A stretch of 64,000 nt of DNA, from positions 76,552,495 to 76,616,494 of the forward strand of contig NC_082597.1 of assembly GCF_030936135.1 (NCBI RefSeq), in the 5' to 3' direction. The notes beneath the pieces were generated by a model, which did not search any database, had not been told where the DNA came from, and was given only the letters and a program-made list of their open reading frames with translations. Source of the DNA: Gavia stellata (lineage: Eukaryota > Chordata > Aves > Gaviiformes > Gaviidae). Positions 13,101-28,100 of the stretch are shown here, in pieces (positions within the stretch are counted from its first letter, which is position 1; the number at the start of each line of letters is the position of its first letter). The position numbers and the translations under genes are program-made.

Positions 13101-16100
13101 CAGTTTTAGTTTAGTTTTCAGTATAGCTCAGCAGGAGATCTTCTGCCATGATGAACCATGTTTTTTTCTGCTTTGGACCAATATTAAGTAATGCTGTTTG
13201 CAGACAACACAGGTTATCTGCCCCATTAGCTGAATTGTGCTTTCTGAACAAATATGCATACATTATCACTTAGCTGGCTTCTGCCAGTGAAGTGTTAGCT
13301 TAAGAGTGATCTGTTGGCATAAGCCTTTTCTGAAGCTTTACAAGTGAAAACATACAGTTGAAAAATATATCCCACAGGTAGCTGTGTATGAGAGCAGTGA
13401 GACTATTTTGTGTCATTAGGAACGTTAGAACTGGGGGAGTGCAGGCTGAAACCGTGAACTGCTTGCTTCTGCAGTAATACGTGAGGAATAGTTGACTCCT
13501 TAAGTATCAATATTGTCTTGAAAGTTATTTAATGTCATAACCTTCATGCTAATTTCAAATCCAATGGATTTTCCTGCACAGATGAAAATTGTAAAAAGAA
13601 GCTCAAAGATAAAAGTAAGGTTTCTGTTGTCTTTCCACAAGCATTTGCATTTCAGAAGTGCTTTCCAGAATAGCTTTCTGCATGTGTTTGCAAAACTGCT
13701 TTAACAAACATTGTTAGGTTGCATCATCTATAACCCTTAATTACACTTAGAGTAACATTTGAGAATAAGGGTGGATATACCACACTTGAAATACAAAGTT
13801 TTCTGAAGAAAAGCTAATAGGCAAAGAAAGATTTGGTCTCATGGAGACTCACAAAACAGTTCCCTCTCAATGAAATGCAGTTGCAATCCGGTAAACTAAA
13901 TTTTCACCTAGCATAACTGAGTGAAAATCATTGGAACTGGATCAGTTGCTGTTTTAGCCCAATGTGTCTAACTGTCTTTCATCTAGAAGGCAAGCCAGGC
14001 AGCTTGTTTTCTTCTTGCATTTCATTAAGGAGGAAAATGTTCTTTCCGCTCTGTTTTCTGAGAAGTTTTAGGAAGTTAAAACAAGGTAAAATGCTTTCTG
14101 GCCTGTGAACTTGGCCACCTGCCTATGTTTGTAATGAAATTTAAAGCTTACTTCATTTATGCAAGGTAGATTTTTAGCAAAAATGGAGATTATTTCCATT
14201 CTTTTTGAATTTCTAGTCCAGAACACCACCAAAATCTAACCTTTTTAGAACGTACATGTTTCCATGTGTTTATACTCCTTTGTAAATAAGGATTATAGAT
14301 GAAGCACAGAACACTGTCGTCTGTATGAGGGACCTTTTCCAAGTCTGAACTACAATATATATTCTAGCATGACTGCTCATCACAGCAAATACTTGCATCA
14401 TTCCATTGTGCTGTCCTCATTTCTACATCCATACTGAATTAAGACTAAGCATCACTGCACAATGCTTTCTTCATCATATCCATTAATCCTAATGCTTTGT
14501 ATAGTGGGTTTTTGAGATGCCATTTGGGGTGTTTGTTGGCTGCTGTAATAAGGATGTGGTTTTTTGCACTCCAAATGTAGTATTTTATGTTTTGGACTTA
14601 TTTGATTATTTGAAAGATGGAGATAGTGAAAGTCAAGCAGTAGTTCTACTCTTGGACTTTTCCATTTTGCTAAGGCTTGGGGAGGTGGGTCAGAAAATTT
14701 CCTGAACTTCATCATTTCCTTGATAAAAATGACAGAAAACAGGTTTTGAAGAAAAAGCGTTTTCTTCTATATATTTTCATCTAAATAGAATTTAAGTGGC
14801 TTATTTTTTGTCTTTTAATTTGTAAATTTACTTTCAGATATTACAGAGCTGCTTCTAGGTTTTTTGGTTTTCTTATTTCCTTGCACTGTCTTAATATAAA
14901 TTGACTTAGAGAACTGTATTGTGTTTTTAGATATAGAGGTACAGAAAATGAAGAAGGCGGTAGAATCTCTAATGGCAGCAAATGAAGAGAAGGTAGCGAA
15001 GTCATTATTTTTTCAGTAATCATTCATCAGATTGAGTTAAATCTCTAAGAAAATCTTCACATATGAACTTGTCACAATTCAATTAAAAAATCAAATTTGT
15101 AAGAATCAATGATTCACTATAGTCAGAAGTACTGCAGTGCCCTTAAGGGACTATTAACTGAGCATTTATGGTCTCTGTCACATGTACACAGAGTCCTTAC
15201 ACTGTTGTGTCATTCAATTCAGTGCGACTGCAATTTACACCGTGTTCTGAAAATGCAAAGAACTCCATACAAGTCCCATGAGATATCACAGGCTGCATTT
15301 CCAAAAGAGCTTTCTGTAAAATACTGTTTTCATGTATGGCTTTGCGCATTCATATGCAAGTGCATTTTGTAGGATGTTTTCTTTTGATCACCAAAGCCCT
15401 AAATCCTTTGATTACTACTGTCTTTGTACATGGCAAATTTATTATACTCTACCTTTGACTTAACAAAGGAGCTGAAATCCACTTTCAAGGCTGGGACAAT
15501 TCTGGTGATTAACGAGATGATAGTTTTTGCTAAATACAGGTTTTGATATTTCAAAGCCTCTCAGAGTTCTGGGTCTTGTCCCATACATGCTTCCCATTTC
15601 CTTTAGTCTCACAACTAATTAAACTGAAGAATATCTAGTATTTGTATTTCTTATTTTTGATTTGCTGAAGGAAGAAGCACAGTCACAACTTTCCTTTATT
15701 TTAGGATCGGAAGATAGAAGAGCTTCGGCAATCTCTGAATAGGTACAAGAAAGTTCAAGACATGGTGATATTGGCTCAAGGTAAAAAAGGTATTGTACAG
15801 TCAAAAAAAAAATTAAACTCTGCTCTCATTTAAACTTTAGGTGCATTGTGGTAGTGTTATATCGTCTCTTAGACTTACTATCTTTGGAAGCATCTCTTAG
15901 GTAGAGTAAAACCCAGTTCTTCAACTGGTGTGAACTGGTAAATTGCCTTTTTTGTCCAGGCAGCTGCACATTTGGGTGCTGTCCCATTTACCATCTGGTA
16001 GTACTAACTATTACTGCCACGTTGCTTATTCCCCCCTTGTAAAATTAGTTTGAATATGATAAGCTCGCAGGCTCTTTCCATAGCCTCCTGAAATGCCTTT

Positions 16101-19100
16101 CAGAGCTGGCTGCTACATTAACTACTAAAAATTGCTGTTCCCCTCTCTTGCATGTATTCCTGGGAAGGGGTTGGTAGCTGAGCAGAGCAGTGCCTGAGCA
16201 TGCACGTGCCTATGTGGCAAACCAGCACCACCCCAGTGGCTGTGCACGCTGTAATAGCAATGCCCAAGAGCTGCAAAAATGTCTGTAGCAAAGTGGATGT
16301 GCTGCCAGGACTGTGTTGCGATGACACGCAACGTCTTTGGCATGTAATGAAGCCTTCACAAACCGCCACATGCAGCAGCTGTGGAATAGTTCTCCTTCCC
16401 TACCGCAGTGGGGGGCCAGGCTGGCTTTTCCTACCAGTCTTTTCTCGCACATCACCCCAAAAAAAGCCTCCTTTGCCACCAGATAATGAGCTTAACTGTG
16501 TGGCTGAAATGCTAACTATAATACATACCATAACATGTAACGGTCCATTCCATGTTCCAAGACTGGTGGAGGTTTCCAGATCCAGGAGCTTCTGATCCCC
16601 AAAGGTGATAAATGTTGAGGTGGTCATCAGCTGGATGTAATTGCATTAAATACCCTATCTCTCTGCTTTCTACCTTAAAAGAAAATCAAAAGAAACGCAT
16701 GTAGAACATGGTTCTGGGTTTTCAGATAAAAACACTTAGATGTTAGAAAATGAGCATCTCCCTTTATAGCAATAATCCTGGCCTGGTGGATTTTTTCCCT
16801 GCATCATCCTGTTCTTTCAGCACTCAAGTTGTATTTTGTAGGTCACTGTCCTCTGAAAGACTTGTCCCCAACAAATTTTAGACATTAGCATTTTGATAAT
16901 GTATGGACGTATAATTTATGCTCAAGTTAAAAGCCTGCGCACCGCAGTGTTGTATTACCGCCTTACGAAAACCTCCTTTGTCACTGAGTCCTCTGAACGC
17001 CGGAGAAGGCCAACCCAGCCTTCCACAGACCTTGAATTGACCTGAGCTCATTGCCTGATCTTCTTCAGGACAGACAAAGGGCTCATGGCTTTTGTTGGCC
17101 ATGCAAATGTTGGAGGTGGATGCTCCTCCTAGGAGAGGGATGTAGGAGCCCTCAGGGCTCCTTTCAAAGAGTGAAGATTGTCACTAGCCAGAAATGAGTG
17201 AGGAGGCAAAATACTTATTTTTGTGGTGGTGGATTCACATTTGGGCTCTTGGTCTGCTGTCTCGGGCCAAGGCAGGAAAAGGGAAGGGCAGAGCCCCATC
17301 TGGACATTGTGCCGAGACAGGGGCTAAGACCCAGGGAAAAGAGAGCTTGCTGGTGCCCCTCTTTACTTCTGCCTGGCTTTTGAGAAGCCATCCCTGCGGA
17401 GTGGCAGTGACTGCAGCAAGGAGATCCCGACCTCCAGTTGTGAGGGCGTCAGCTGATTTGGAGGGATGCTGAAGGCCCTCAATCACGGTCTCCAGCTGCC
17501 TGTCCTGCTCCCGCACGAGCACTGCAGGTTCAGGAAGCAGCTTCTCTTAGTCCCATGTCATGGACGTAAGACTGGACTGGGGCTGGCATGTGCCAGAGCA
17601 TGCTGGGCTGAAAACTGTCCGTGGGCTTTGGATCTTGGTACATAAGGGCTTTTCTTCCTCGAAACCACTGAGGGGCACTAAGGACACAGCTGCATGTCTT
17701 CAATCTGCAAGGCTGGGAAAGCACATTATCAGTGAGGGCAGAGAAAAGGTGGTGATGAGGGTGAAACACCATGCTGAGTGTTAGAGGGGTAGCAGTTTTT
17801 GAATAGGTGTTGCTCTTTCATGCAGTGTTGTGCCTTCGAAGACAGAAAGATGTTAAAACAGACCTCGAGTCTCTGAGAACTGTGCTTTATGGTCCATTCA
17901 TGGAACATGGACAGAGATTTCAGGCAGTGAGAAATGAGCAAGAGAGGTTTTTGCTGTGAACAGACTTTGGCTTGTATTTGCATCAGATCTTTGGCAATGA
18001 GTGCTAGGTTTCTGTTCACTTTCTAAAAGGTATTGGTTGCCTTTAACTTTTTCTTGTCAGTGTCAGTGCTCTGGTATCGATGACAAGTGTGGAAATCCAA
18101 GCCTTTTGGTAGTACTGAGGCAGTTCAGGAGCCGCGAGTTGCTCGTTGGGAGCAGAGGATGCCAGATGCTGGTGCGGGCTACAGCATTAACTAAATGAGA
18201 CACACTCAGTTTGTGGCAGTCTGCAAACGTAATGTAGTCACTTAAAAGCTGGTGTTAGACTCTTGTGCAGTGGGCTGCATTTTTCCTATGGGTAACTTCA
18301 AGATACCATAGAGACATCTTAAGTTTCCAGTAGACTTGACCCCCTGATCTTTCCCTAGTGAATAAGGGTAAAGAAGTATTTAGTATGAAATTCCAGAACA
18401 CAGGACAGGAAATAACTGCTCCAGTTTATTCAGCTTGTTGAAACTGATCCCACTAAATGCCCTGAGGGCATTTGCTGGGTTTTTTGCTGTCAGATGTATG
18501 TCCTCCCTCTGCTCCAACCCTGCTGTGTTGTGGTGGTTGAATTGGGAAGTGACATTTGGCAATGACTCCCCTTCTCCTATTGTAGTCTGTCCTAAAAACA
18601 AATAATAATCCTAGCCTCTTCCCTTTTTGGCCCACAAATGAGCACACTGGCTGTGCCTTGTATGGGAGTGAGGGTCATCACGTATCCAGAAGTAAAGCCA
18701 ACAAGTTCCCATCTTCTCTCCTTTCAGGCAAGGAAAGTGACAGTGAAGACTTCTTGAATTCAGGGTCTGTTTCCACGGTTTTATTGGACACACCAAGTCT
18801 GACTGACCCAGAGAAAAGCCCATCCCCAACCCCAGTAACAGCATCTCCAATCCACGATGAGTTTAACGTGAATATTCATGAAGAGGTATCTTTTTTTCTT
18901 CCTCATTTAATGCCATCACACCTTGAAAACATTGCTTGAGCTGAATTCATATTGCAGATGTCAAAACTCAAGTTTTTGAAAAGATTTTTTCTGGGTTACA
19001 CAGTTTTTAGTAATGTCCCATATCCTTTTGGAGAATGTAGTTTTCTTTTGAAAGCTGCTGAGGAGTTTCACTTGAGTTCAGTTAAATTTATTTGTCTTAA

Positions 19101-22100
19101 TCATCAAGTGGGATCAGGATACAGCAAATAGCTGTATTTGTCATGAGGATGGGTCTAAACTACTTTTCCTATCGAACATAGAAATTACTTTTTATATCAA
19201 ACAGCTGTTTTAGGAGCTGCATTTAATTTGTCAGGAAGTTGAAGTAAACATGTTCGGACTTATTAAATATATCCTGTCATGTTTAAAAGGATGCAATCAT
19301 CATTACATCCATTCAGTTAAATGATAAGTAGGTTGTGGTCCAATCTCTGATTTTTACAATCACGTTTTCTAGTAATAAAACTATAGATCTTTTCTCTTTA
19401 AAGCTCTGAGTCAGAGCAGGGACTTGACTTACTTAACTAAACAGCATGAACACACTATGAAGAAAACAAAATTAAATTAAATGTTTAGCAGCTTTTTGGT
19501 ATTCTCTGAGTGGATGAGGACAGGAGTAAACCTGAAAAGTGAACTACCCTTCTTGGGGTCTGTGGTAGAAACAGATTTAGAAGGCAGCTTTGGGAGACTT
19601 ACGAGATTTTTGTCTGTGCTGTAGCTTATCTCTTCAGTGATTCATGGTTTATTTTCAGTGCCATCTTTCAAGTAGTAAATCATTGTATTACAACAGGAAG
19701 AAAGAAGAAAATAACTTTTAAAAATGTCATTTCAGATCCTTCTTTTCATAGTTTATCTGTTACTCTTTTTTCATTTATGACTGCTAAATTTCAGCTCAAA
19801 ACAGCGTAACATGTATTCTTCACTCTTTTTAGAATTCCTTACAGATCCACACCAGTATTTTACAGATTTCAATCCCTTCTTTTTCATCAACATCCAAGAG
19901 CTCAGAAACTGTTGCAGAGAAAATGAAAACACAGCCTAGGCCAGATCCTGCAAGTGAAATGAGGTATTATTGTTTCCATGTATTTTTCAATTGTAAATCC
20001 AGTATTTTTTGACATTTAATGAGAGTAATAATCTGTCAGTTACTGTACTGTCAAGTCATTAAGTCAGTTCAACAAGACTAGCATTCACTTGGCTAGCTAT
20101 AGCAAACTAAGCTTATATTTGTGAAGTGCGTTGGTTAAATGTTTTTCAGTAAGTAAGTATTAGTTTGGTTGCTGTTGCTTGTAGCGGCATTCATACTCTA
20201 TACCAGCTGCTTCGCAAGAAGTGAACAGAAGGAGAGGAAAACTGATCTAATGTAGTGAAGGACACAGAATCATTATTTTTATCTAGGTTTACATCATCTA
20301 GGTCTGGCTGAGATAGTGTTGGCTGTGCTAGCACAAATGCATTCCTGATGATTTGCATTCAGACATTTTCCACAGTTGCTAAAGATTAGTGTAAGGCACT
20401 GCCAAAACTGCAACAAAAGGACTGTGCAGCTCTAACCCTGAGCGGTTAATGGAGCCCCAGAAGGAAACCCAGGCGGCGTTTCAAAAGATCAGAGAAAGAG
20501 ATATCCTTGCTGCTGTCCTTTGGCATGATGAAATGCAAAGATATTTCTTTGCTCACTCTTATGAGAGCCCTGCCTGAGATTTTGAAAGCTGGATGACATG
20601 TCGGCACAGCGTCCCAGGGAAGCCGGGGTGAGGGTGCATGGCTGTACCCCGGAGCTGTGGCAGAGCTGTGGCACCCAGAGGCCCCCATGCTTGAACCCAG
20701 TGGCAGCCTTCTGGGTGAGAAATGGCCATCAGCTTCCTCCAGCGTTTCTAAGCCTGCACCCTCCTTGCCACATGAGGAAATCTGGCCCCTGCAGATATGG
20801 ACTGGCACTGCAGGGAGTACTGAAAAGCACAACGGACTCGCGGCTAGACAAAGGCTGCGCTAGGGTTTTTTCTTCTGGGTCCAAATCCCTCGCTTTATCT
20901 AAATGAGTATCAAATACTAAGAATCCAGAGGCCAGGAAATCTGGTTGGCTTAAAACAGTCATCGATCTCGATGTGAAAAATCAGTGCAAGCACAAGGAAA
21001 GCATCCTATCCAGCAGACCAGCTTTGCTTGGTTTCTGCTGTGCTGTGCCTTCTGCCGCTCTAGCCATCACCAGCAGGGATTTCATCTGTGTCTGGTCTTG
21101 GAAAAAAAAACAGACAAAGCACTAACCAGCAGCAAAATGCCCCGTGCTGTGGGTGTCTCACAGGGAGCCCGTGACCTTCATTACTTGGTGCTGCTGCAGA
21201 CCCTGCACATGCTGTAGCCTCTGCATTTATTTAAGCTGAATAACGCACTATTGTCATCAACTTACAGTGCAAGTTGTCTTTCCTGGGGCTCTTGAGCTCA
21301 CCTTTCTCCTTTATCTTTTACAAAACTTGCCACTGTAGAGGGGAAATTTGCCATGTGTTAGTACCGTAACAGCTGGAATGAAAACAGGCAAGCAGGCTGA
21401 GATGATAGGATTTCCGTATCAGCAAGGCATTTGGATGGGATCCCCATATGCCTTACTTTTTTCATATCTTTTTTGTTTTTCCAGTGAAGGAAGATCAACA
21501 GGTTCCTCCCCAGAAACTCAGCTGTGTGATAGTCCAGTGTAAGTATCATAATCAAAAATGTTTAGGAAACTTACTTATATGTGATTGTCAACTTGAAACC
21601 CCTACAACGCACCCGCCATATTTTACATACACCTGTAAAGACGTCAACTAATTGTAGCCAAGATGATATTTAGTGGTGGTAGTTTTCTGCTCATGTCCTA
21701 TGTTTTCATGATCATTATTTTCTGATGCTTTACCTGTGCACATGTGCAGTTAATTTCTTTTACATTGTGAAGCATCTCTAATTAGGTTGTAGACTGTCAA
21801 TAAACTTTGAAATTTACGGTTTTCCATAGTACATGTGCATGTGATTTGCTTTTTTCTTTTTATAATGGGGGAAAGGTGATCAGCTGACTACAATAAGAAA
21901 ATAATTTTAATTTCTGCCACATAGCCATATTCCCTAGGGAAATTCAGTATGAACTTGAAGTTGAGTTGAAGCTATTTGTTAATAAGGAGCCCAAGTCAAC
22001 AGGTTTGTCTGGTACACAGTGTGAGGCTCAGTAGCTGTTTTTATTTCAAGTGACTTAGTCGGTGCCACAAGAATATTCCCAAAGCCAAATTCTGCTCCAC

Positions 22101-25100
22101 TTATGCTGGTATAAAGATAGGTAACTTTGTAAAATTCGGTGAAGTTACTCTTAATTTATACCTGGTTGCGGTAACTGTCTTTTGAACCAGACTTAAGTGC
22201 TCTAGACTGTAACTCCTACCTACCAGAAGTTGGGGGATATTTGGTCCAAAGTGGAAAATGGAACTGAAAATAAAATACTAAAACACACATGCTTGACTTA
22301 ATATGCTTGGTTTCTTTAAGGATTAAATTAGTCAGAAACCTGTTGCTAAAAATACTGTTTTTCATAGCTTTTGTTTATATCACTTCCTTTGCCCGTGTAA
22401 CTTCTGCTTGTGCTTCTGAAAATGTAACATTAAATAAGAAGCCAAAAATATCCCAAGGTAGTCATCATGTCACTGAAGCATTAGCAGCAGTAATTATGAT
22501 GTAGAGGTTCTTACAGTATCTCATCAAATTGCGTGGGCTCTGATTAGTACATTGATTGCCTTAATTCAAAATGTCTTGGGTTTAGTATATCTCATCATGC
22601 ATTATAATGCTTTCTTTAAAGCTGATTCCTGAGAGTGTGTTTATCTTGGCAAGTTTAATTCCAGTAACTTGGCTTGGTTTTTCTGTCGTTGTTTCAGAAC
22701 TTCTTCGCTGCAGAAGTCCAGCAGTCTGAGCAGTTTGAGAAAAGAGACATCCGAAGCGGTTGGTTTGGTCTCTTACTTCCTCCCATCCCCTTAGAAAAAG
22801 GGGTGATGTCTCTGTTGTGCCAGTGACCCCATGGACGCTCTGTTGCCTTCTTCTGAGAAATTCTGAGTCAGAGTAGGGCTCCTCATGTCATGTGTTAGCA
22901 ATGCTCACGTACATCTGACATCTTCCAGATTCTATTAAAGGAGAAAATCTGTCCTTGAAAACACAGGTCCTTTTTTTTTTTTTTGCGTGAGGCACTTACC
23001 TGAGACTCTCTTGCTACGTTTTTCCTCAGATAATGAGTTTGGGTTTTTGTTTTCTTGATACGCTTTTCTGATTTAAGACAAGAAGAAAGTAAGTCCCACT
23101 ACCACTTCCTACCTGTGTTTAAGGTGAATAATTATGGAAGGCCATGTAATGAATGCATTATAAAATACAGTCTGGGGTGACTACATGTTTTAGGCAGTCA
23201 GGAACAAATACTGAGCCTTTGTATGTCTGGTGATAGCTTCAGTTTAGGTCTCTTTTGAAGTGACCAAAAGCAGCTAGCCTCTAACAATGTCATCAAATCA
23301 GGGCAATTCCTGTGCTCTTTTTTGACAGCCTAAACTCCTAAAATCTCCTGAGTTCCCTGATACCCAAGCTGCTGAGCTGTGCCTTACAGCTCAGAAGGGA
23401 TGTTGACAGGACTGAAAATGTAACCAGAACTTGATGATGAGAGCTAGAGTTCATGGGTTAGGGGTTTTTTTTTTGTTCATTTGGACAGCCAAGGAGTGGA
23501 GGCTGTGGATGTTTTATCTACTTGGCTTCTACCCTGTCTGATTCCTGCTTTAGGTCCCCTCAGCCAGCTGTGCCAAGTAGTGCCTTAACGGACTGCACAT
23601 CGCTACTTATGTACACAGCTAATCCGTTACAAAGCAAACCGAAGCAACCGTATTTTCATGTCAGCTCACTGACCTCAAAGAAAGCAAGACTTAATCTGTG
23701 TGAAATGCAGCTCTGAAGAGATTTATTTTGGGGGGAAAAAAACAAGCAGGGAAGGGTATTTAATTCAGAATTTATCTCAGGGTAACCATAATGAATTGAA
23801 TACTGGCTATAAACTATGACTTTTTAAATGTCTGTCTTAATCTTTCTCACCAGGACAGAGACTCTGCACAGAAGCCTACAGAGGTAACGTGTGTGTGCGC
23901 GCTTGTGCGTGTACATGGAGAAACACAGACAGTGAGCGGGTGTTGAAAGGCGCAGTTGTGTGAAATTGCGGCGTTCAGTTCCGGAGGGGGAATAGCAGAC
24001 CTGCAGACAAGATAGCGAGGAGTATATGATGGTTGTCACCATAACTTCAGTGTCAGGCTTACGGTGTCTCACACTTTCTTGTCTTCTCACACACGGATTA
24101 TCTTTCAGTCTGGTTGAGCATAAGGTTGCCATCTAAGCTAATGTTTCCCCTGCATATTCTACCACTAGATAATTAGCAAAGCTAACCATTAAGTATTTTA
24201 CTGACTCTGTAATTACCTTTGATTAGTGCCTCTTTAAAAACCTTTGGCTTTCTAAATTGTTTTCTGTGAGTAGCAACTGTGTTCCTAAAAGGACTGTCAT
24301 TGCAGAACAGTTACCCTGCGGTACCGTATGGCCATAGTTTGTGTGCAACAATTATTACCTGAGCAGAGACGACATACCTCAGACACCGCTTGTAGGGTGA
24401 ATGCTGTATTGATTCAGCAAAAGCCAAAGGATCATATTTGGATTGTGAATTGGTTTGCTTCCTCCTCCTTTTAAAGAGACAGTGAAACAACTGGCAAGGT
24501 TAAAACTACTGCTTTAAATTGGTTAACTGGTGTGTCTGATGTCTGTCCTGGCATTCATACTCCTTGCTTGATACTTAATTTCCTCTCAGCTTTGGCAGTG
24601 GACAGAGTCAATTAATCCATTAATTCTGAAATTGCAGAGCAGTGATAGACAAAAAGAACTGTCTGACACTTGGCAGAGAACCGATACAGTGTGGGGGTCT
24701 CGTCTCTCTCTTTGCTTCCCACTGCCCCTACAGCTACCAGTGGGTGAGACAGAAACCCTGGAAAGCTGGAAAAGTTCAAAGCCTTCCAGGACTGTATTTT
24801 TACCTTTTCCCCATACCTGTAAGCCAGCCTTGCAGAAACTGAGAAACGTCTTAAGGAAGACATGTTACTCTTCAAAGGTAGTGATAGTAATCCTGGGTCC
24901 TGAACATATTCAAATGAAGATCTTGTTTATGTTTTCCTTTATGGCTTTTACATTCTTTTTTCTTGTAGTAACAAATGAGAGGGACTCTCCAGGTTACCTG
25001 TCAGCAGTCACTTTGCATTCTCTCTCAAAAGGCCTTTTGCAATTCCCTGATACTGAATCTTTATTTCCCTAACTTGAGCAGGTTAAACCTCCTGTGGAAG

Positions 25101-28100
25101 GTAATAATTTCGCAACCCTCCCTCCAAAGTCTCCTTCTCATGGTGGCACAGGCGACGAGGATAGTTTTGGTACCCGTAAAGCCAGATCTTCATTTGGACG
25201 AGGCTTTTTCAAGATAAAAAATAACAAGAGGACCGCGAGTGCCCCCAATCTGGGTAGGTATTGTGCACCTGCCTGCATGTTCTGTGTGTTTTGAAGGGTC
25301 TTAACAATAGCTGTAACTGTCTTAAGAAGCAGGAAGGCCAGCCTCAGTCGCACTGTGACTTGGTGGCACTTTTCTCACTAGAATGTTTGGCAAATATCAA
25401 ACAGCAACAAAAAAAAAAAACAGAAAAAAGCCTCACTGATGTAATGAAGTATTTGACCTGTTTCAGCCTCTGCTGTGATATCTCCCCTGGGACCTTGTAG
25501 TGGATTGCTGCTGTTTTGAAATGCTAGCTGTCTGGCAGTAGTTCACACATGGGATTTGTGGGCTTTTTTCCCCCCTGGCTCCATCCTCTATTTATCTTTC
25601 ATAAGATTTTCAGATGTACAGAAATGAGGCAGCAGCGTTCGGTCTTCCTCTTTATTTTATGTGTATTTAAGCAGCCTTGCAAAAGAGATGGTGACAACAG
25701 GAACAGGATTGACAAGTTATTCAAGCTTATGTTGATTTTTGGACCTGTAATGGAGGGGGCGTTGTTTTTGTATTGTCATTTCATGACATGCACATGACAG
25801 AGAAATAAACAAAATGTTCTTAATGCAGAAGTCGCTGTTGCCACCAGCTGAAATCCTACTTGCATTCACTGCTCTGCTATAGTGGTCTTTCCACTGTTCC
25901 AGTTCAAGCATCAAGTGAGTCTGTGCATCAGATTTACAGCCATTCATCTAAAGTTTTTGGCTTTTTCCTGCACGAGATTTAGGAATTTAGTTCTATCTTT
26001 CAGCGGCCTGAAGGGGGATAGCTTCTGCTTTGTTGAGCAGAAGAGTCTCCTGTGAGACTCTCCTGTCTCCTCTCTCCTACTCAAAGACAATTTTAGACTT
26101 TCGTTCAAAAGAAGTAACATACCTACACATTGATTATACATTGCCCATATTTGCCTGTGACATACCGCATGGGAACTTGCTAGCTTACTTGGAATAGATG
26201 TACAGTCTATTCTGAGGGTTAGACTCTTTGCTTTGGTTTTTCATGTGTCCTTTTGTGTAATCACTTGTTTCCTCCTGAAATTAATTTGTCTAACAAAGTG
26301 GAGTACTTGTGGCTGTCATAAAGGATTGGAAGATGGGCCATCTAGATCAGGGTCCTGTGAATTTGAGTTAATTATGTTATCCAGATTTCAGTGCTTCCAT
26401 CTGTAAAGCTGGTGTCCAGATACTTGCCACCTCACAGGAGCCCGCGTGTGTCACCTGCCCAATGTGTCATGGAGCAAGTGACTTCCCCGCACTGAAGTGA
26501 CTGCGGTGCTGTTTTACCCTCTCCACCACAGAGCTCTATTGCATTTCTTTTTTGTGAGAGGGGGTTTAACAGTGAATTGGTAATCCTAATCTCTGTGTGA
26601 ATTCAGCATTGTGTGTGTCGCATGTGTCTCATGTACCTCCCTCCTTTTGTCTTGTATTTTGCTGACGTAAGTTTTGAACTGTGTTTTACCTTGTCCCTCT
26701 GCGTGTTCTCTCCCATTGTGCTGCGTGTGGTTATGTGCGTTGTTTGGATATCTGAAGATCGCAGTCGAAGTGCAAGTGCACCTACTTTAGGTATAGTAAT
26801 TCTGCATGTCTGCCTGTACCAGCGCTGTGTTGTGACTGCTGCTAACAGCTGGTTATGGCCACACACTTTTCAGACAAGAACTAGACACCAGAGCTGTGCA
26901 TCAAAACTTTTGTCCATCACTAAAAGGAGTTTTCATGTAACACCTGCCCTCTGCTAAAAGTCAGCTGCGCCATTTCTCAGTAACTGCTACTAATGAGAGA
27001 GATTGCGGGTTAATTTGCAGAGACCTTTGCCGTAACTTTGAGCACAAAGTTACCCACAGACCAAGGTAGCAGGTGAGAATGGGTGATGTTTAAATACCAG
27101 AGGCATCTTTGTGCTGTTGTCTGTCCTGGAGCCCCTGGAAGAGCTTAAAGGGTGGTGAAGCAGGAAATGAGGTGTAGTTCCCAGGCGTTCACTTAGGGGA
27201 GTTCTAGGGGGAAGGATACATAATTCCTCGTCGAAGAGACAGTTACATTTATTATATAATAACTGAACGAGAAATAATCGGGGCGGATGGGGATGGAGCC
27301 ATTCACGTAGTTAAAACCAGTCTTGTGATGTGAGCGTTCCCTGGGTGGTTCCGGCAAGGGCAGGTAAGACCTGCGGGGTCCTGCCTGAGCAAGCAGAGCT
27401 GGGGCAGTCGGGGTGGTTGTACAGCCACCTGGCGCGCCCCTCGCTAACCGAGAGACCACGTGCTCGGTTCCCCATGTGGCCCCTTAAATGTCGGCTGTTC
27501 TACGGGCTTGTGTCAGTGCATGAAAGGGAGCGAGGTACAAGGAGCAAACGTTGCAATACCCGCAAATCTCTGCTACTAATGCACTCAACCTTGTCCTGGT
27601 ATTCTCTCTCTAGAATACTGTTTAAATATGTTTTTTCTAAGCCAGCACTTTTTCTTATACAAGTAAAGCAAAAACCACAAATGCAAAAGCCTGGTTCGAC
27701 GTTAGTGCTGTCTCTCACTGGCAGGATCCCCGTATTCGATAGCGGTCAAACCAAAATGCCCAGAAATAATCTTTTATGTGACCTTGTTGCTTCAGTGCAA
27801 GGTTTAACATCTAAAGCATCGATGGAAAATGGGACATGTTCAAATGTGTTCTGGCTGAATCATCTAAACTTGGCCCAGCAGAAAGATATGCTGGCAAAGC
27901 CTGCAGTTTGTTGTTGTTCGTGGCACGTTGTGGCCACCTCAGTGTTAACTCTGTGGCCTGAGACCACATGTCCCAGCAATGTATGTTCTACCTTGATTCA
28001 TGTAACTTGTTTGGTTTTCTCCTGGAAGCCTGAGAGTCCATTTCAAAAACAAATGATGGTCATCTAATTACACAGCCATGTTAAAAGATGGTAAAAGTGG

